Below are positions 16,848 through 25,202 of a stretch of DNA of 64,000 nt, one piece after another. The DNA is from Bin5 sp965221345 (lineage in GTDB: Bacteria > Chloroflexota > Anaerolineae > Caldilineales > Caldilineaceae). Both the position numbers and the translations under genes were made by a program. The DNA lies in the NCBI GenBank assembly GCA_965221345.1, contig CBDCSD010000002.1, positions 1-64,000 on the forward strand, written 5' to 3'. The notes beneath the pieces were generated by a model. That model was not told where the DNA came from, ran no database searches, and saw only the letters and a list, made by a program, of their open reading frames with translations. Numbering within the stretch: position 1 is the stretch's first letter; the number at the start of each line of letters is the position of its first letter.

Positions 16848-17129
16848 ATGGCACACAAAAAGGGTGGCGGTTCCAGCCGCAACAACCGGGATTCGAACGG
16901 CCAGCGACTGGGCGTCAAGAAATATGGCGGCGAGTTTGTGAGGTGTGGCAACATAATAATTCGCCAGCGGGGTACGCCGATTTTCCCCGGCACGAATGTT
17001 GGCCAGGGCAAGGACGACACGCTCTTTGCCATGCAGGACGGATATGTAACCTTCGAATGGGCCAAGAAGAATCGCAAAAAGGTCAGCGTCTACACGACAG
17101 AAGAGAAGCTGGCGTTGGGGAAGGTATAG
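16848..17129 (+). CDS. rpmA: 50S ribosomal protein bL27
   Basis: A 93-residue bL27. 'MAHKKGGGSSRNNRDSNGQRLGVKKYGG' at the N terminus and 'RQRGTPIFPGTNVGQGKDDTLFA' are family signatures; the flexible N-terminal tail reaches the peptidyl-transferase centre. No Firmicutes-type cleavable N-terminal extension is present. Start is 5 bp after rplU with GAGGAG as ribosome site inside the rplU stop region. Confidence 0.95.
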   Translation: MAHKKGGGSSRNNRDSNGQRLGVKKYGGEFVRCGNIIIRQRGTPIFPGTNVGQGKDDTLFAMQDGYVTFEWAKKNRKKVSVYTTEEKLALGKV

Positions 17130-17133
17130 AGAC

Positions 17134-17529
17134 ATGAAGCAAGAGATTCATCCTGAATATAACTCCGTGGCCAAGGTCAACTGCTCTTGCGGGAATAGTT
17201 GGGTGACCGGCAGCACCAAGGCGGAGATAAACGTCAATATTTGTAGCGCGTGCCATCCCTTCTATACCGGTGAACAGCGTATTATCGATTCGGTCGGCCG
17301 GGTGGAGCGGTTTGTAAAACGGCTGGAGTCGCGGCAGAGCGCGGCGGCCCGCCAACAGATCGAATCGCAGGCGCGCGAGGAGGCCGATGTGGCGGGGCGG
17401 CGGGCGCGGGCGCGCGGTGACGACCCGGAAGAGGCCATGGCCGAGGTGATGTCGAGGTACGATCTGGAAGAGGAAGCCGAAGAGGCAACCGAAGCGGAGG
17501 CCGAAGAGGCAGCCGAAGAGGCAGCGTAG
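17134..17529 (+). CDS. rpmE: 50S ribosomal protein bL31 (zinc form) with acidic tail
   Basis: Residues 1-75 are a C+ type bL31 with Cys17, Cys19, Cys37 and Cys40 ('VNCSCGNSW', 'ICSACHPFYTG') that bind zinc. The protein is 131 residues instead of about 70: an extension rich in Arg is followed by 'EEEAEEATEAEAEEAAEEAA' at the very end. It starts 4 bp after rpmA, so it is clearly in the same operon. Both bL21 and bL31 in this genome carry acidic Ala/Glu tails. Confidence 0.94.
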   Translation: MKQEIHPEYNSVAKVNCSCGNSWVTGSTKAEINVNICSACHPFYTGEQRIIDSVGRVERFVKRLESRQSAAARQQIESQAREEADVAGRRARARGDDPEEAMAEVMSRYDLEEEAEEATEAEAEEAAEEAA

Positions 17530-17553
17530 CCGGAAGCGCGAGCGAACGACGGA

Positions 17554-18180
17554 ATGCACTTTCAATCCGGCGGCGGATGGATCGAACTGATTTGCGGTTC
17601 GATGTTCAGCGGCAAGACGGAAGAGTTGCTGCGCCGGGTACGCCGGTCAGAGATTGCCCGCCGCCGCATTCAGCTTTTCAAACCGCACATCGACAATCGC
17701 TACGGACGTGAACAGGTGGCATCGCACAATGGCATGTCGCGCGGTGATGCCGTCATCCTGGAGGAGGCCGTCTCTCTGTTCGATTGGGTGAAACCGGAGA
17801 CGGAGGTAGTCGCGATCGACGAGGTGCAGTTCTTTGATCGCGCCATCGCCGGCGTCTGCCAGGAGCTGGCCGACCGAGGGATGCAGGTGATTGCGGCCGG
17901 CTTGGATCAGGATTTCCGCGGCGAACCGTTCGGCCCGATCCCGCTGCTGATGGCGCTTTCTGAACGGGTAGACAAGCTGCACGCCATCTGCGTACGCTGC
18001 GGCGCGTCGGCCACGCGCACGCAACGGTTGATCGACGGCGAACCGGCGCGCTACGACGAACCGGTCATCCTCGTGGGCGGCAGCGAAAGTTACGAGGCCC
18101 GTTGCCGCAGTTGCCATGAGGTGCCGGGCAGGCCGAAAGTCGGCGCGCCTGTGCCGGCGTCAGCCCGCTTGCCCCGCTAG
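17554..18180 (+). CDS. tdk: Thymidine kinase (type II)
   Basis: A 208-residue thymidine kinase that salvages thymidine to dTMP using ATP. The P-loop 'GSMFSGKT' (residues 15-22), 'AIDEVQFFD', the lid with two zinc Cys pairs 'CVRCG' and 'CRSCHEV', and 'GLDQDFRGEPFGP' are all visible. The last 20 residues are a poorly conserved tail. It follows rpmE by 24 bp and closes the ribosomal cluster; rpmE-tdk pairing is also seen in other bacteria. Confidence 0.93.
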   Translation: MHFQSGGGWIELICGSMFSGKTEELLRRVRRSEIARRRIQLFKPHIDNRYGREQVASHNGMSRGDAVILEEAVSLFDWVKPETEVVAIDEVQFFDRAIAGVCQELADRGMQVIAAGLDQDFRGEPFGPIPLLMALSERVDKLHAICVRCGASATRTQRLIDGEPARYDEPVILVGGSESYEARCRSCHEVPGRPKVGAPVPASARLPR

Positions 18181-18252
18181 AACCCCAAAGAAGTAACAAT
18201 CTAAAAGTATAGTCGTCGAGGGCAGGCCAGACGGGCCCGCACATCGAGCCTG

Positions 18253-18288
18253 CAGCCGTGGCCCCAGCTTGGGCGACGGCTGTTTTTG
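18253..18288 (+). terminator. Terminator of the rplU-tdk operon
   Basis: CAGCCGT pairs with ACGGCTG around a GC-rich loop and is followed by TTTTTGTT, 72 bp after the tdk stop. Confidence 0.7.
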
Positions 18289-18296
18289 TTGACGTT

Positions 18297-18475
18297 GTCT
18301 GAATCAGGATTTGTGAGCAGGATTTTCAGGATTATTGGGGATTTTCGGGATTAGGGCGCGCTCTGGAGGAGCGGTTTGTTGGGATGGGGCGTGGCTGTGG
18401 GTGGTTGCGGTGGGCGTTGTCTGAAGCAGGATTTGTGAGCAGGATTTTCAGGATTATTGGGGATTTTCGGGATTA
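18297..18475. repeat. Two units of a 110-bp intergenic repeat family
   Basis: Units begin GTCTGAATCAGG at 18297 and GTCTGAAGCAGG at 18419, then run through AGGATTTTCAGGATT and GGATTTTCGGGATTAGGGCG. They are the same family as the larger array on the other side of the acyl-CoA ligase gene (20185-20790). The rest of the gap up to 18648 shows nothing clear. Confidence 0.85.
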
Positions 18476-18648
18476 TTGCGGCCGACCGATGCCTGTTTAG
18501 CGAATCTTTTTTTGCGTCGGGGAAAGGCCAGACTGCAATGGCTCGATAAATTGAGAGGAATCTGTTTTCGCTTGCAAGGTTGCGTATCTTCGGCAAGAAT
18601 CTATAATGGCGGGGAAAAACAGACCGCATTTAACAGAGGTAGGGCGCA

Positions 18649-20184
18649 ATGAACCTCTTAACTTTGTTTGCGATTGGCCGCGAACGTCAACCGGACAAGA
18701 CGGCAGTTGAATTCATGGATTCGCGCGGGACGCTTGCTCCGCAGCGGATGACTTTCGCGGAGCTGCAGCGGCAGGCGCAGGAATGGGCGGCGGCCTTTGT
18801 GCGAATGGGCGTGCGGAAGGGGGATCGCGTCGCGCTCTATTTGTGCAACCGACCGGAGTTCGTCATCGCCTACCTGGCGACGCTGGAGGCGGGCGCGGTG
18901 ATGGTGCCGATCAATCTGCGTTACCGCCGCCGCGAACTCAGCCATATATTGAACGATGCAGAGCCGGCGTTGCTGATCATCGAAGAGGCCCAGAGGCCGG
19001 TGCTGGATGAAATTGTCGGGGTTGAAATCGGGCCAGGATTGAAGGTGCTGTCGGTCGACCGGGTGGACAGCTGGCTGGATGACGCTGACACCGGAGGAAG
19101 GGGCGAGGCGGCGGTTGCGCCGGCGCGTGGCGAGGACCCGGCCATGATCATGTACACAAGCGGCACGACCGGGGCCAGTAAAGGGGCGGTGCTGAGCCAT
19201 AACCATGTGCTGGCCACGGTGACCGGCCTGCTGTGCGCGTGGGCGTGGCAGCCGGACGACATTCTGTTGCTGCCGCTGCCGCTTTTTCATACGCACGGGC
19301 TGGTGGTGGGGCTGCACTGCGCGCTGGCGATGGGGGCCACGGTCCGCTTGCGCACGGGATTCGATGCGACGGAGACGGTTGATACGCTTTCGAGCGGCGG
19401 GGCTACGCTGTTTTTCGGGGTACCGACGATGTACACGCGGTTGGTTGATCTGCTGGCACAGGCTGAGAAGCGGCCCGACTTTCCGGCGGTACGGTTATTC
19501 TGCTCCGGCAGCGCTCCCTTGCCGGCCGAGATACACAATGAGTTTGAACGGCTGACGGGTCAACGCATCCTTGAACGCTATGGGATGACGGAGACGGGTA
19601 TGAATTTCAGCAATCCGTATGCGGGGCCGCGCATTGCGGGAACGGTTGGCACGCCGTTGCCCGGTGTGTTCGCGCGGATTGTGGACGCGGCGGGGCTGGA
19701 ACTGCCGGCGGGCGAGGAGGGGGAGTTGCTGCTGCGGGGGAGCAATGTATTCGATGAATACTGGCGGGCGCCGCAGAAGACGTCCGAGAGCTTTGTGCAG
19801 GATGAGCTGGGAAATCGCTGGTTTCTGACGGGCGATCTGGCGCGCATGGATACGCAGACGGGCTATGTGACGCTGCTGGGGCGTAGGCACGAGTTGATCA
19901 TTTCGGGCGGGCTGAACATTTATCCGCGCGAGGTGGAGGAGATGTTGACGACTTTCCCCGGCATTGAAGAGGCGGCGGTTGTCGGTGAGGCTCATGCGGA
20001 GTGGGGCGAGGCGCCGGTGGCTTTTCTGGTGTGCAGCGAAGCGATCGACGAGGCGGTGTTGGAGCGGTACTGCCGGGGGCAGTTGGCTTCGTACAAGCTG
20101 CCGCGGAGGGTCCGTTTTGTGGAGGAGTTGCCGCGCAATGCGATGGGGAAGGTGCAGAAGCATTTGTTGCCGCGGGGTGGGTGA
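18649..20184 (+). CDS. AMP-dependent acyl-CoA synthetase (class I adenylate-forming)
   Basis: A 511-residue ligase forming acyl-CoA from a carboxylic acid, ATP and CoA. The phosphate loop 'YTSGTTGASKG' is at residues 169-179, 'RYGMTETGMN' and 'FLTGDLARMD' follow, then the hinge 'GRRHELIISGGLNIYP' and the C-terminal catalytic Lys in 'NAMGKVQKH'. The length and motifs fit malonyl-CoA or medium/long-chain acyl-CoA ligases; the substrate is not decidable here. It is a single gene flanked on both sides by 110-bp repeats. Confidence 0.85.
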   Translation: MNLLTLFAIGRERQPDKTAVEFMDSRGTLAPQRMTFAELQRQAQEWAAAFVRMGVRKGDRVALYLCNRPEFVIAYLATLEAGAVMVPINLRYRRRELSHILNDAEPALLIIEEAQRPVLDEIVGVEIGPGLKVLSVDRVDSWLDDADTGGRGEAAVAPARGEDPAMIMYTSGTTGASKGAVLSHNHVLATVTGLLCAWAWQPDDILLLPLPLFHTHGLVVGLHCALAMGATVRLRTGFDATETVDTLSSGGATLFFGVPTMYTRLVDLLAQAEKRPDFPAVRLFCSGSAPLPAEIHNEFERLTGQRILERYGMTETGMNFSNPYAGPRIAGTVGTPLPGVFARIVDAAGLELPAGEEGELLLRGSNVFDEYWRAPQKTSESFVQDELGNRWFLTGDLARMDTQTGYVTLLGRRHELIISGGLNIYPREVEEMLTTFPGIEEAAVVGEAHAEWGEAPVAFLVCSEAIDEAVLERYCRGQLASYKLPRRVRFVEELPRNAMGKVQKHLLPRGG

Positions 20185-20790
20185 AGCGGGATTTGTGAGC
20201 AGGATTTGCGGGATTCTTGGGGATTTTCGGGATTAGGGCGCGCTCTGGAGGAGCGGATGGGCAGGGTGGGACGTGGCCGTGGGTGGTTGCGGTAGGCGTT
20301 GTCTGAAGCAGGATTTGTGGGATTTTTTGGGGATTTTCGGGATTAGGGCGCGCTCTGGAGGAGCGGATGGGCAGGGTGGGACGTGGCCGTGGGTGGTTGC
20401 GGTAGGCGCTGTCTGAAGCAGGATTTGCGGGATTTCTTGGGGATTTTTGGGATTAGGGCGCGCTCTGGAGGAGCGGGTGGCCGGGGTGGGACGTGGGCGT
20501 GGGTAGTTGCGGCGTTCGTTGTCTGAAGCAGGATTTGCGGGATTTTTTGGGGATTTTCGGGATTAGGGCGCGCTCTGGAGGAGTGGGTGGGCAGGGTGGG
20601 ACGTGGCCGTGGGTGGTTGCGGTAGGCGCTGTCTGAAGCAGGATTTGCGGGATTTCTTGGGGATTTTTGGGATTAGGGCGCGCTCTGGAGGAGCGGATGG
20701 GCAGGCTGGGACGTGGCCGTGGGTGGTTGCGGTAGGCGTTGTCTGAAGCAGGATTTGCAGGATTTTTTTGGGGATTTTCGGGATGGGGGT
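20185..20790. repeat. Tandem array of ~110-bp repeats
   Basis: Full units start with GTCTGAAGCAGG at 20301, 20411, 20521, 20631 and 20741, exactly 110 bp apart, preceded by a partial unit from 20185. Each holds GGATTTTCGGGATTAGGGCG, CGCTCTGGAGGAGCGG and TGGTTGCGGTAGGCG blocks; CGCTC...GAGCG can form a hairpin. AGGAT-rich sequence continues right up to the start codon of the GxxExxY gene. Confidence 0.93.
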
Positions 20791-20834
20791 CGCGCACGGG
20801 ATTAAGGAGAAGATAGGATGGAAGGATTGGCAGG

Positions 20835-21251
20835 ATGATTAAGGATGATTTGACTTATAAGATTATCGGTTGCGCGATGAAGGTGCATAATACGATTGGG
20901 TGCGGGTTTCAAGAGGTAATTTACCAGAGATGCCTTGCGATTGAGTTGAGTCGGGCTGGCTTGTCTTTCGGTCGGGAGGTGGACATACAGATATTTTACG
21001 ATGGTTATTCCGTGGGATCGAGAAGGGCCGATTTTGTTGTGGATAATCGAGTTGTGGTTGAGTTAAAGGCCTTGATTGAGTTGGAGAACGTTCATATTGT
21101 GCAGGCCAGAAATTATGTAGTGGCTTATGGATTTGATGTCGGTCTCTTGATCAACTTCGGGGCGGAGAGTTTAGACTATAAACGGATATTCAATAGACAC
21201 AAGAATTCTGCTAATCCAGGAATACCGCACAAGACCAATTCTACCAGCTGA
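20835..21251 (+). CDS. GxxExxY family protein
   Basis: A 138-residue member of the GxxExxY family, with the signature as 'GFQEVIYQRCLAIEL' near residue 24 and then 'ADFVVDNRVVVELKA', a pattern like a PD-(D/E)XK nuclease core (D...E-x-K). The family is common next to intergenic repeats but its function is unknown. It sits immediately after the 110-bp array, at the border of an AT-richer accessory island. The last ~20 residues are not family-like. Confidence 0.75.
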   Translation: MIKDDLTYKIIGCAMKVHNTIGCGFQEVIYQRCLAIELSRAGLSFGREVDIQIFYDGYSVGSRRADFVVDNRVVVELKALIELENVHIVQARNYVVAYGFDVGLLINFGAESLDYKRIFNRHKNSANPGIPHKTNSTS

Positions 21252-21257
21252 ACAGTT

Positions 21258-21383
21258 GAGGTCGCTCCTAGCGCTAACCGTAAGTTGATCCAAAGCACTG
21301 AGAGAAAGACTCAGGCGACCATCTCGCAGCTCCGGGAGAAGGACAAGGCTGAAACTGGATCTACAGGGAAAGCAAATGGCTGA
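21258..21383 (+). pseudogene. Remnant of HsdM C terminus (type I restriction-modification)
   Basis: In the same frame as the preceding gene but after its stop, the sequence reads EVAPSANRKLIQSTERKTQ and ATISQL, then a TGA at 21381. This resembles the HsdM C-terminal motif in which 'ALVxANRELI' is followed by a helix ending near 'IARVW'. Only ~40 codons remain, with no start. The ATGGCTGA overlap at its end is a typical coupled-gene junction to the FRG gene downstream. Confidence 0.45.
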
Positions 21384-21425
21384 CCTATCAAGACTGTTGA
21401 AGAATACATTGCATGGACCAAGGAG

Positions 21426-22718
21426 TTGCAGGGCAGTTTGGTACTTTTTCGCGGTCTGGCTAACGCAGACTGGGAGGTGGAATCATCCGCGTATCGTAGA
21501 ATAAGAAACTCTGAAGCAATGTCGTCGGAGACACTTCCTGCGATTGCTTTCCAGAACTATGTTTACCGTCTATTGGATGAGGCTAGTTTGCAAGGTTTTC
21601 GGGAACACCAGGGCAGGAGTCTTACCGATCTGGAACTCCTTGCAGAACTGCAACATTATGGCGCGGCGACCTGCCTGATTGATTTCACCACCAGTGCCCT
21701 GATTGCTCTTTGGTTTGCATGTCAGGAGGAAGAACGCAAAATAGGCAAGGTTATCGCTTTGGCGACGGATAGTATCGACAGATTCTCTTCCATCCGCTAC
21801 GAGGACTTGAATAGGCCGATCAGTGAGTTCCTGAATCAGGGCAAGTTGTGGAAATGGGAGCCAAGCGGCCTGAACAGTCGCATCGTTGCACAGCAATCAG
21901 TTTTCGTATTTGGAGAAGGGAAGATAGGAAAAAGCTACTACGAGGAAATCACAATAAACGCAAGCTTCAAAAGGAGCATTACAGTAGCATTGGTAAGAAC
22001 ATTTGGTATAAGAGGACCGAAGCTCTTCAACGATCTCTCCGGCTTTGCCCGCCACAATGGCCACGATCAGCCATACGATAAGTTTTCGGCGGAGGATTAT
22101 TATCTTCTTGGCATAGCATTCCATCAGCGAGGAGAGTATCAACACGCGATAGCGCGTTATGGCAAGGCGATTGAACACAATCCCCATTACGACGATGCTT
22201 ACAACGATCGTGGTGTTGCAAAGAACGATTCAGGCGACCACGAGGGCGCAATTGCTGACTTCGACATGGCGACTGAACTCAATCCGAATATCGCGGAAAC
22301 ATACAACAATCGTGGGGCTCTAAAAGGTAAGTCAGGAGACCACCGGGGCGCAATTGCCGACTTCGCCAAATCGATCGAACTCGATCCACATTTCGCCGGG
22401 ACATACTACAATCGCGGGAGTGCGGAGTGTGCTTCAGGTGACTATCAAAGGGGCATCGCCGACTACGACAGAGCGATTGAAATCAATCCACAGCACGTCG
22501 AATCCTACTTCAATCGTGGAAACGCGAAGAGTGAGTTAGGAAACATTCAAGGGGCAATCGGGGACTACGACAAGGCGATTGCACTCAATCCAAATGACGC
22601 TGCGGCATACTCCAATCGTGGGATTGCAAAGCGCGAGCTAGGAAACGAAGTTGGTGCGAGGAGAGATTTCGCCAGAGCGAATGAAATTGATCCAGATCTA
22701 CAAACGCCCGACTCATAG
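21426..22718 (+). CDS. FRG-domain protein with six TPR repeats (5' end probably frameshifted)
   Basis: From a TTG at 21426 the protein has 430 residues. 'LVLFRGL' (residues 5-11) and 'LQHYGAATCLIDFTTS' (76-90) define an FRG domain, whose function is unknown but which recurs in mobile and defence-related regions. Residues 223-425 are six consecutive 34-residue TPRs ending in 'NP/DP' turns. Upstream of the TTG the same frame still looks coding (KTVEEYIAWTKEL) back to a TGA at 21381, but has no good start. An ATG at 21376 in another frame overlaps the HsdM-remnant stop as ATGGCTGA, so a one-base indel near codon 5 is likely. It may be a pseudogene or a sequencing error. Confidence 0.7.
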   Translation: MQGSLVLFRGLANADWEVESSAYRRIRNSEAMSSETLPAIAFQNYVYRLLDEASLQGFREHQGRSLTDLELLAELQHYGAATCLIDFTTSALIALWFACQEEERKIGKVIALATDSIDRFSSIRYEDLNRPISEFLNQGKLWKWEPSGLNSRIVAQQSVFVFGEGKIGKSYYEEITINASFKRSITVALVRTFGIRGPKLFNDLSGFARHNGHDQPYDKFSAEDYYLLGIAFHQRGEYQHAIARYGKAIEHNPHYDDAYNDRGVAKNDSGDHEGAIADFDMATELNPNIAETYNNRGALKGKSGDHRGAIADFAKSIELDPHFAGTYYNRGSAECASGDYQRGIADYDRAIEINPQHVESYFNRGNAKSELGNIQGAIGDYDKAIALNPNDAAAYSNRGIAKRELGNEVGARRDFARANEIDPDLQTPDS

Positions 22719-22743
22719 TCTGAAACCTGTGCCTCACCTACAC

Positions 22744-22854
22744 GAGAACTGTGTCGAAACCGAACAAGCTCTTGTCAGCGCCAACCGCGAGCTATTCGTA
22801 AGTCTCAAGAAGAAACAGGATTCTATCGCCCGCGTGTGGAGAACCGAGAATTGA
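22744..22854 (+). pseudogene. Second remnant of HsdM C terminus
   Basis: The frame reads VETEQALVSANRELFVSL, then KKKQDSIARVWRTEN and a TGA at 22852. This is a clear match to the tail of type I restriction methyltransferase HsdM. The rest of hsdM is missing; upstream the frame runs into the FRG-TPR gene. Together with the remnant at 21258 it brackets that gene. Confidence 0.55.
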
Positions 22855-22912
22855 GGTCCCGTTCTGTCTTCTCACTTACGTACATAGGTAAGAACAGAAG
22901 ATTGAAACAGCG

Positions 22913-23110
22913 ATGACCAGGCGATCTATAACCATAATCAAACGTGAAGGGGACGCCTGCGTTGCTATCTGGCCAGGACTGGATATCGCCAGGACGGGAG
23001 CAACTGTGTCCGAGGCGAGGGCCAGTCTGAAGGAGGAATTGGAGTTGTTTTTCGAGACGGCTTCAACTTCCGAGATTCAGCGTAGGCTGCGCGACGAGGT
23101 GGTCTTATGA
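22913..23110 (+). CDS. HicB-like antitoxin (orphan)
   Basis: A 65-residue protein with the HicB partial RNase H-like fold: 'DACVAIWPGLDIARTGATVSEARASLKEELELFFE'-type spacing is visible in pieces (VAIWPGLDIA, TVSEARASLKEEL). No hicA mRNA interferase is beside it, so it is either an orphan antitoxin or acts with a distant partner. It continues the accessory island. Confidence 0.65.
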   Translation: MTRRSITIIKREGDACVAIWPGLDIARTGATVSEARASLKEELELFFETASTSEIQRRLRDEVVL

Positions 23111-23124
23111 GTTGCGTATTCTTG

Positions 23125-23394
23125 TTATAGTTGGCTGCTGATCTTCTTAGGCCTTTTTCCCGACTGCACAGCATCCCAAGCAGCCTGGATCTCTTCCTTG
23201 TGAAGTTCCGCCCACCGCAGTACACGCCGCAAAGCGTTGTTGGGAAGAAATCCGTCAAGTATCTCCAAGTCGGCAATGCTTATCGATATCTTCTTGCCTT
23301 GGCAGGAAGCATGAAAGTGGGGGCGCTGGTGGTGCTCACGTGGAAAAATAGAAATAACGGTTTCCGGGCTGGAGAGACGACATATTTCTGGCAT
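23125..23394 (-). CDS. DUF4160 protein
   Basis: An 89-residue protein with the DUF4160 signature: 'MPEICRLSSPETVISIFPRE' followed by 'RPHFHASCQGKK' and 'RVLRWAELHKEEI'. The His-containing 'HxxPHFHA' motif is conserved and may be catalytic. DUF4160 genes usually neighbour DUF2442 genes, as here (gap 30 bp), in arrangements that look like toxin-antitoxin modules, although this has not been shown to my knowledge. Confidence 0.8.
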   Translation of the reverse strand: MPEICRLSSPETVISIFPREHHQRPHFHASCQGKKISISIADLEILDGFLPNNALRRVLRWAELHKEEIQAAWDAVQSGKRPKKISSQL

Positions 23395-23424
23395 AGACAG
23401 CTAATTCGAATCGAATTCACTAAG

Positions 23425-23709
23425 TTACTGATTGGTCAGGTCGAGGTAAAGGGAATCGGCGCATAGGCTTGCATCATCCGTCCAAGAGATCTCGCCGTAT
23501 TCTCCGATTACAACCTGTTCGAATATGCCTGGTTTCTGCCAGTCAGCAAACAGTTCGGTATGGGCCATGTCAGACAAATCAACTACGCCTTCAGTCCCGT
23601 CTGAATAGCGGAGCCACAACCTATATTTATCGCGCGCCTCCAATTCAATGACCCAGGGAAACCGCGAACCTTCCTGATAAGAAGGAACTCTCAAATCGCT
23701 TTTTGTCAT
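23425..23709 (-). CDS. DUF2442 protein
   Basis: A 94-residue DUF2442 member: 'YRLWLRYSDGTEGVVDLSDM', then 'FEQVVIGEYGEISWTDDASLCADSLYLDL'-like tail, seen in parts. AAAGGAGTG precedes the ATG. It is the first gene of a two-gene unit with DUF4160 on the minus strand. Confidence 0.8.
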   Translation of the reverse strand: MTKSDLRVPSYQEGSRFPWVIELEARDKYRLWLRYSDGTEGVVDLSDMAHTELFADWQKPGIFEQVVIGEYGEISWTDDASLCADSLYLDLTNQ

Positions 23710-23975
23710 CTGTTCACTCCTTTTTCAGAAGATTGACAGACCGTTTCAATATCATTTCCACACAGTCGCCTTTCGTTTACAATATTACTTCAGTGCTAAG
23801 TCAATGACAAGAACGTGAACTCATTGTCTTCTCCTTGCGATGCAAGTGATTGCCATTTGCGCGGACGGTTTTTGACTTGGCATTCACGCTGGTCGAGATG
23901 TCATTGTGTCTTCACCAGTGCATCATTCGCAGTATATCGTTTGTCCGGCCTCCATCCAGCACCTAACATACACCG

Positions 23976-25154
23976 ATGTCACCACCTCAGATTGAAATCG
24001 ACAACACAGGTCAGTACTCCGAGCTGCGGCGCGGGGTGCGGGGGTTGTGTGCGCGGTTTGGGGGGGAGTATTGGCGGCGGCTGGACGGGGAGCGGGGGTA
24101 TCCGGTTGAGTTTGTGGAGGCGATGACGGGGGCGGGTTATTTGGCGGCGCTGATCCCGGAGGAGTATGGGGGCGGGGGGGCGACGATTGCGGAGGCTTCG
24201 GTGATTCTGGAGGAGGTGAACCGCAGCGGGGGCAACGCGGGTGTGTGCCACGCGCAGATGTATATTATGGGGGCGCTGGTAAGGCACGGCTCGGCGGAGC
24301 AGCGGGAACGGTGGCTGCCGCCGCTGGCGGAGGGGCGTCTGAGGCTGCAGGCATTTGGTGTAACTGAGCCGACGGCCGGGTCGGATACGACGCGCATCCA
24401 GACGCGGGCGGAACGGGACGGCGACGAGTATGTGATCACGGGCCAGAAGATCTGGACGAGCCGGGCCGAGTATTCGGATTTGATGCTGTTGCTGGCGCGG
24501 ACGACAGCGCTGGAGGAGGTAGAGAAACGCACGGAGGGGCTGTCGCTCTTCCTGGTGGATCTGCGTGGGGCCGACGAGCGCGAGTTGACGATCCGGCCGC
24601 TTGAGACGATGATTAACCATCATACGACGGAGATTTTTTTCGACGGTCTGCGGGTGCCGGCGGCCAACCGGATTGGCGGGGAGGGCAAGGGCTTCCGCTA
24701 TATATTGGACGGCATGAACGCGGAGCGCATTTTGATTGCGGCAGAGTCGGTGGGGGACGGGGGCTGGTTTATCGAGCGTTCGGTCGAGTACGCGAACGAG
24801 CGCATTGTTTTTGACCGGCCGATCGGGCAGAACCAGGGGGTGCAGTTCCCGATTGCCCAGGCCTACGCGAATCTGCGGGCGGCCGACCTGATGCGCTGGC
24901 AGGCGGCGCAGCTTTTTGACAGCGGGAGCTCATGCGGCGCGGAGGCGAACATGGCGAAGATGCTGGCGGCGGATGCGGCGTGGGAGGCGGCCAACGTGTG
25001 CCTGGAGACGCACGGCGGCTTCGGCTTTGCCAGAGAACACGATGTGGAGCGCAAGTTCCGCGAGGCCAAGTTGTACCAGATCGCGCCGGTCTCCAATAAC
25101 CTGGTGCTGTCTTATCTGGCGCAGCATGTGCTGGGCCTGCCGCGTTCGTACTGA
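23976..25154 (+). CDS. Acyl-CoA dehydrogenase
   Basis: A 392-residue FAD flavoprotein that oxidises acyl-CoA to enoyl-CoA. 'AALIPEEYGGGGAT', 'AFGVTEPTAGSDTT', 'ITGQKIWTSRAE' (FAD and substrate contacts) and the C-terminal 'LETHGGFGFAREHDVERKFRE' are present. The catalytic base position is not obvious at the usual Glu near the C terminus, and the exact acyl chain is unknown. It begins an operon-like run with a CaiB and a MaoC gene, which together can form a CoA-ester catabolic route. Confidence 0.9.
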   Translation: MSPPQIEIDNTGQYSELRRGVRGLCARFGGEYWRRLDGERGYPVEFVEAMTGAGYLAALIPEEYGGGGATIAEASVILEEVNRSGGNAGVCHAQMYIMGALVRHGSAEQRERWLPPLAEGRLRLQAFGVTEPTAGSDTTRIQTRAERDGDEYVITGQKIWTSRAEYSDLMLLLARTTALEEVEKRTEGLSLFLVDLRGADERELTIRPLETMINHHTTEIFFDGLRVPAANRIGGEGKGFRYILDGMNAERILIAAESVGDGGWFIERSVEYANERIVFDRPIGQNQGVQFPIAQAYANLRAADLMRWQAAQLFDSGSSCGAEANMAKMLAADAAWEAANVCLETHGGFGFAREHDVERKFREAKLYQIAPVSNNLVLSYLAQHVLGLPRSY

Positions 25155-25202
25155 TTGTTTCATATTTGGTATTTCATAAGCATAGGTGGTCGTTCCTTTC
25201 TG

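Noticed and set aside
15838..16854. 338-residue minus-strand frame opposite rplU
   Set aside because: Mirror of the repeat region of rplU; no ribosome site and no recognisable domain.
20301..20790. CRISPR array
   Set aside because: The 110-bp period is nearly identical along its full length, so there are no variable spacers.
22860..22912. Terminator in front of the HicB gene
   Set aside because: The CTTAC/GTAAG and CTTCT/AGAAG stems are short with bulges and there is no U-tract.
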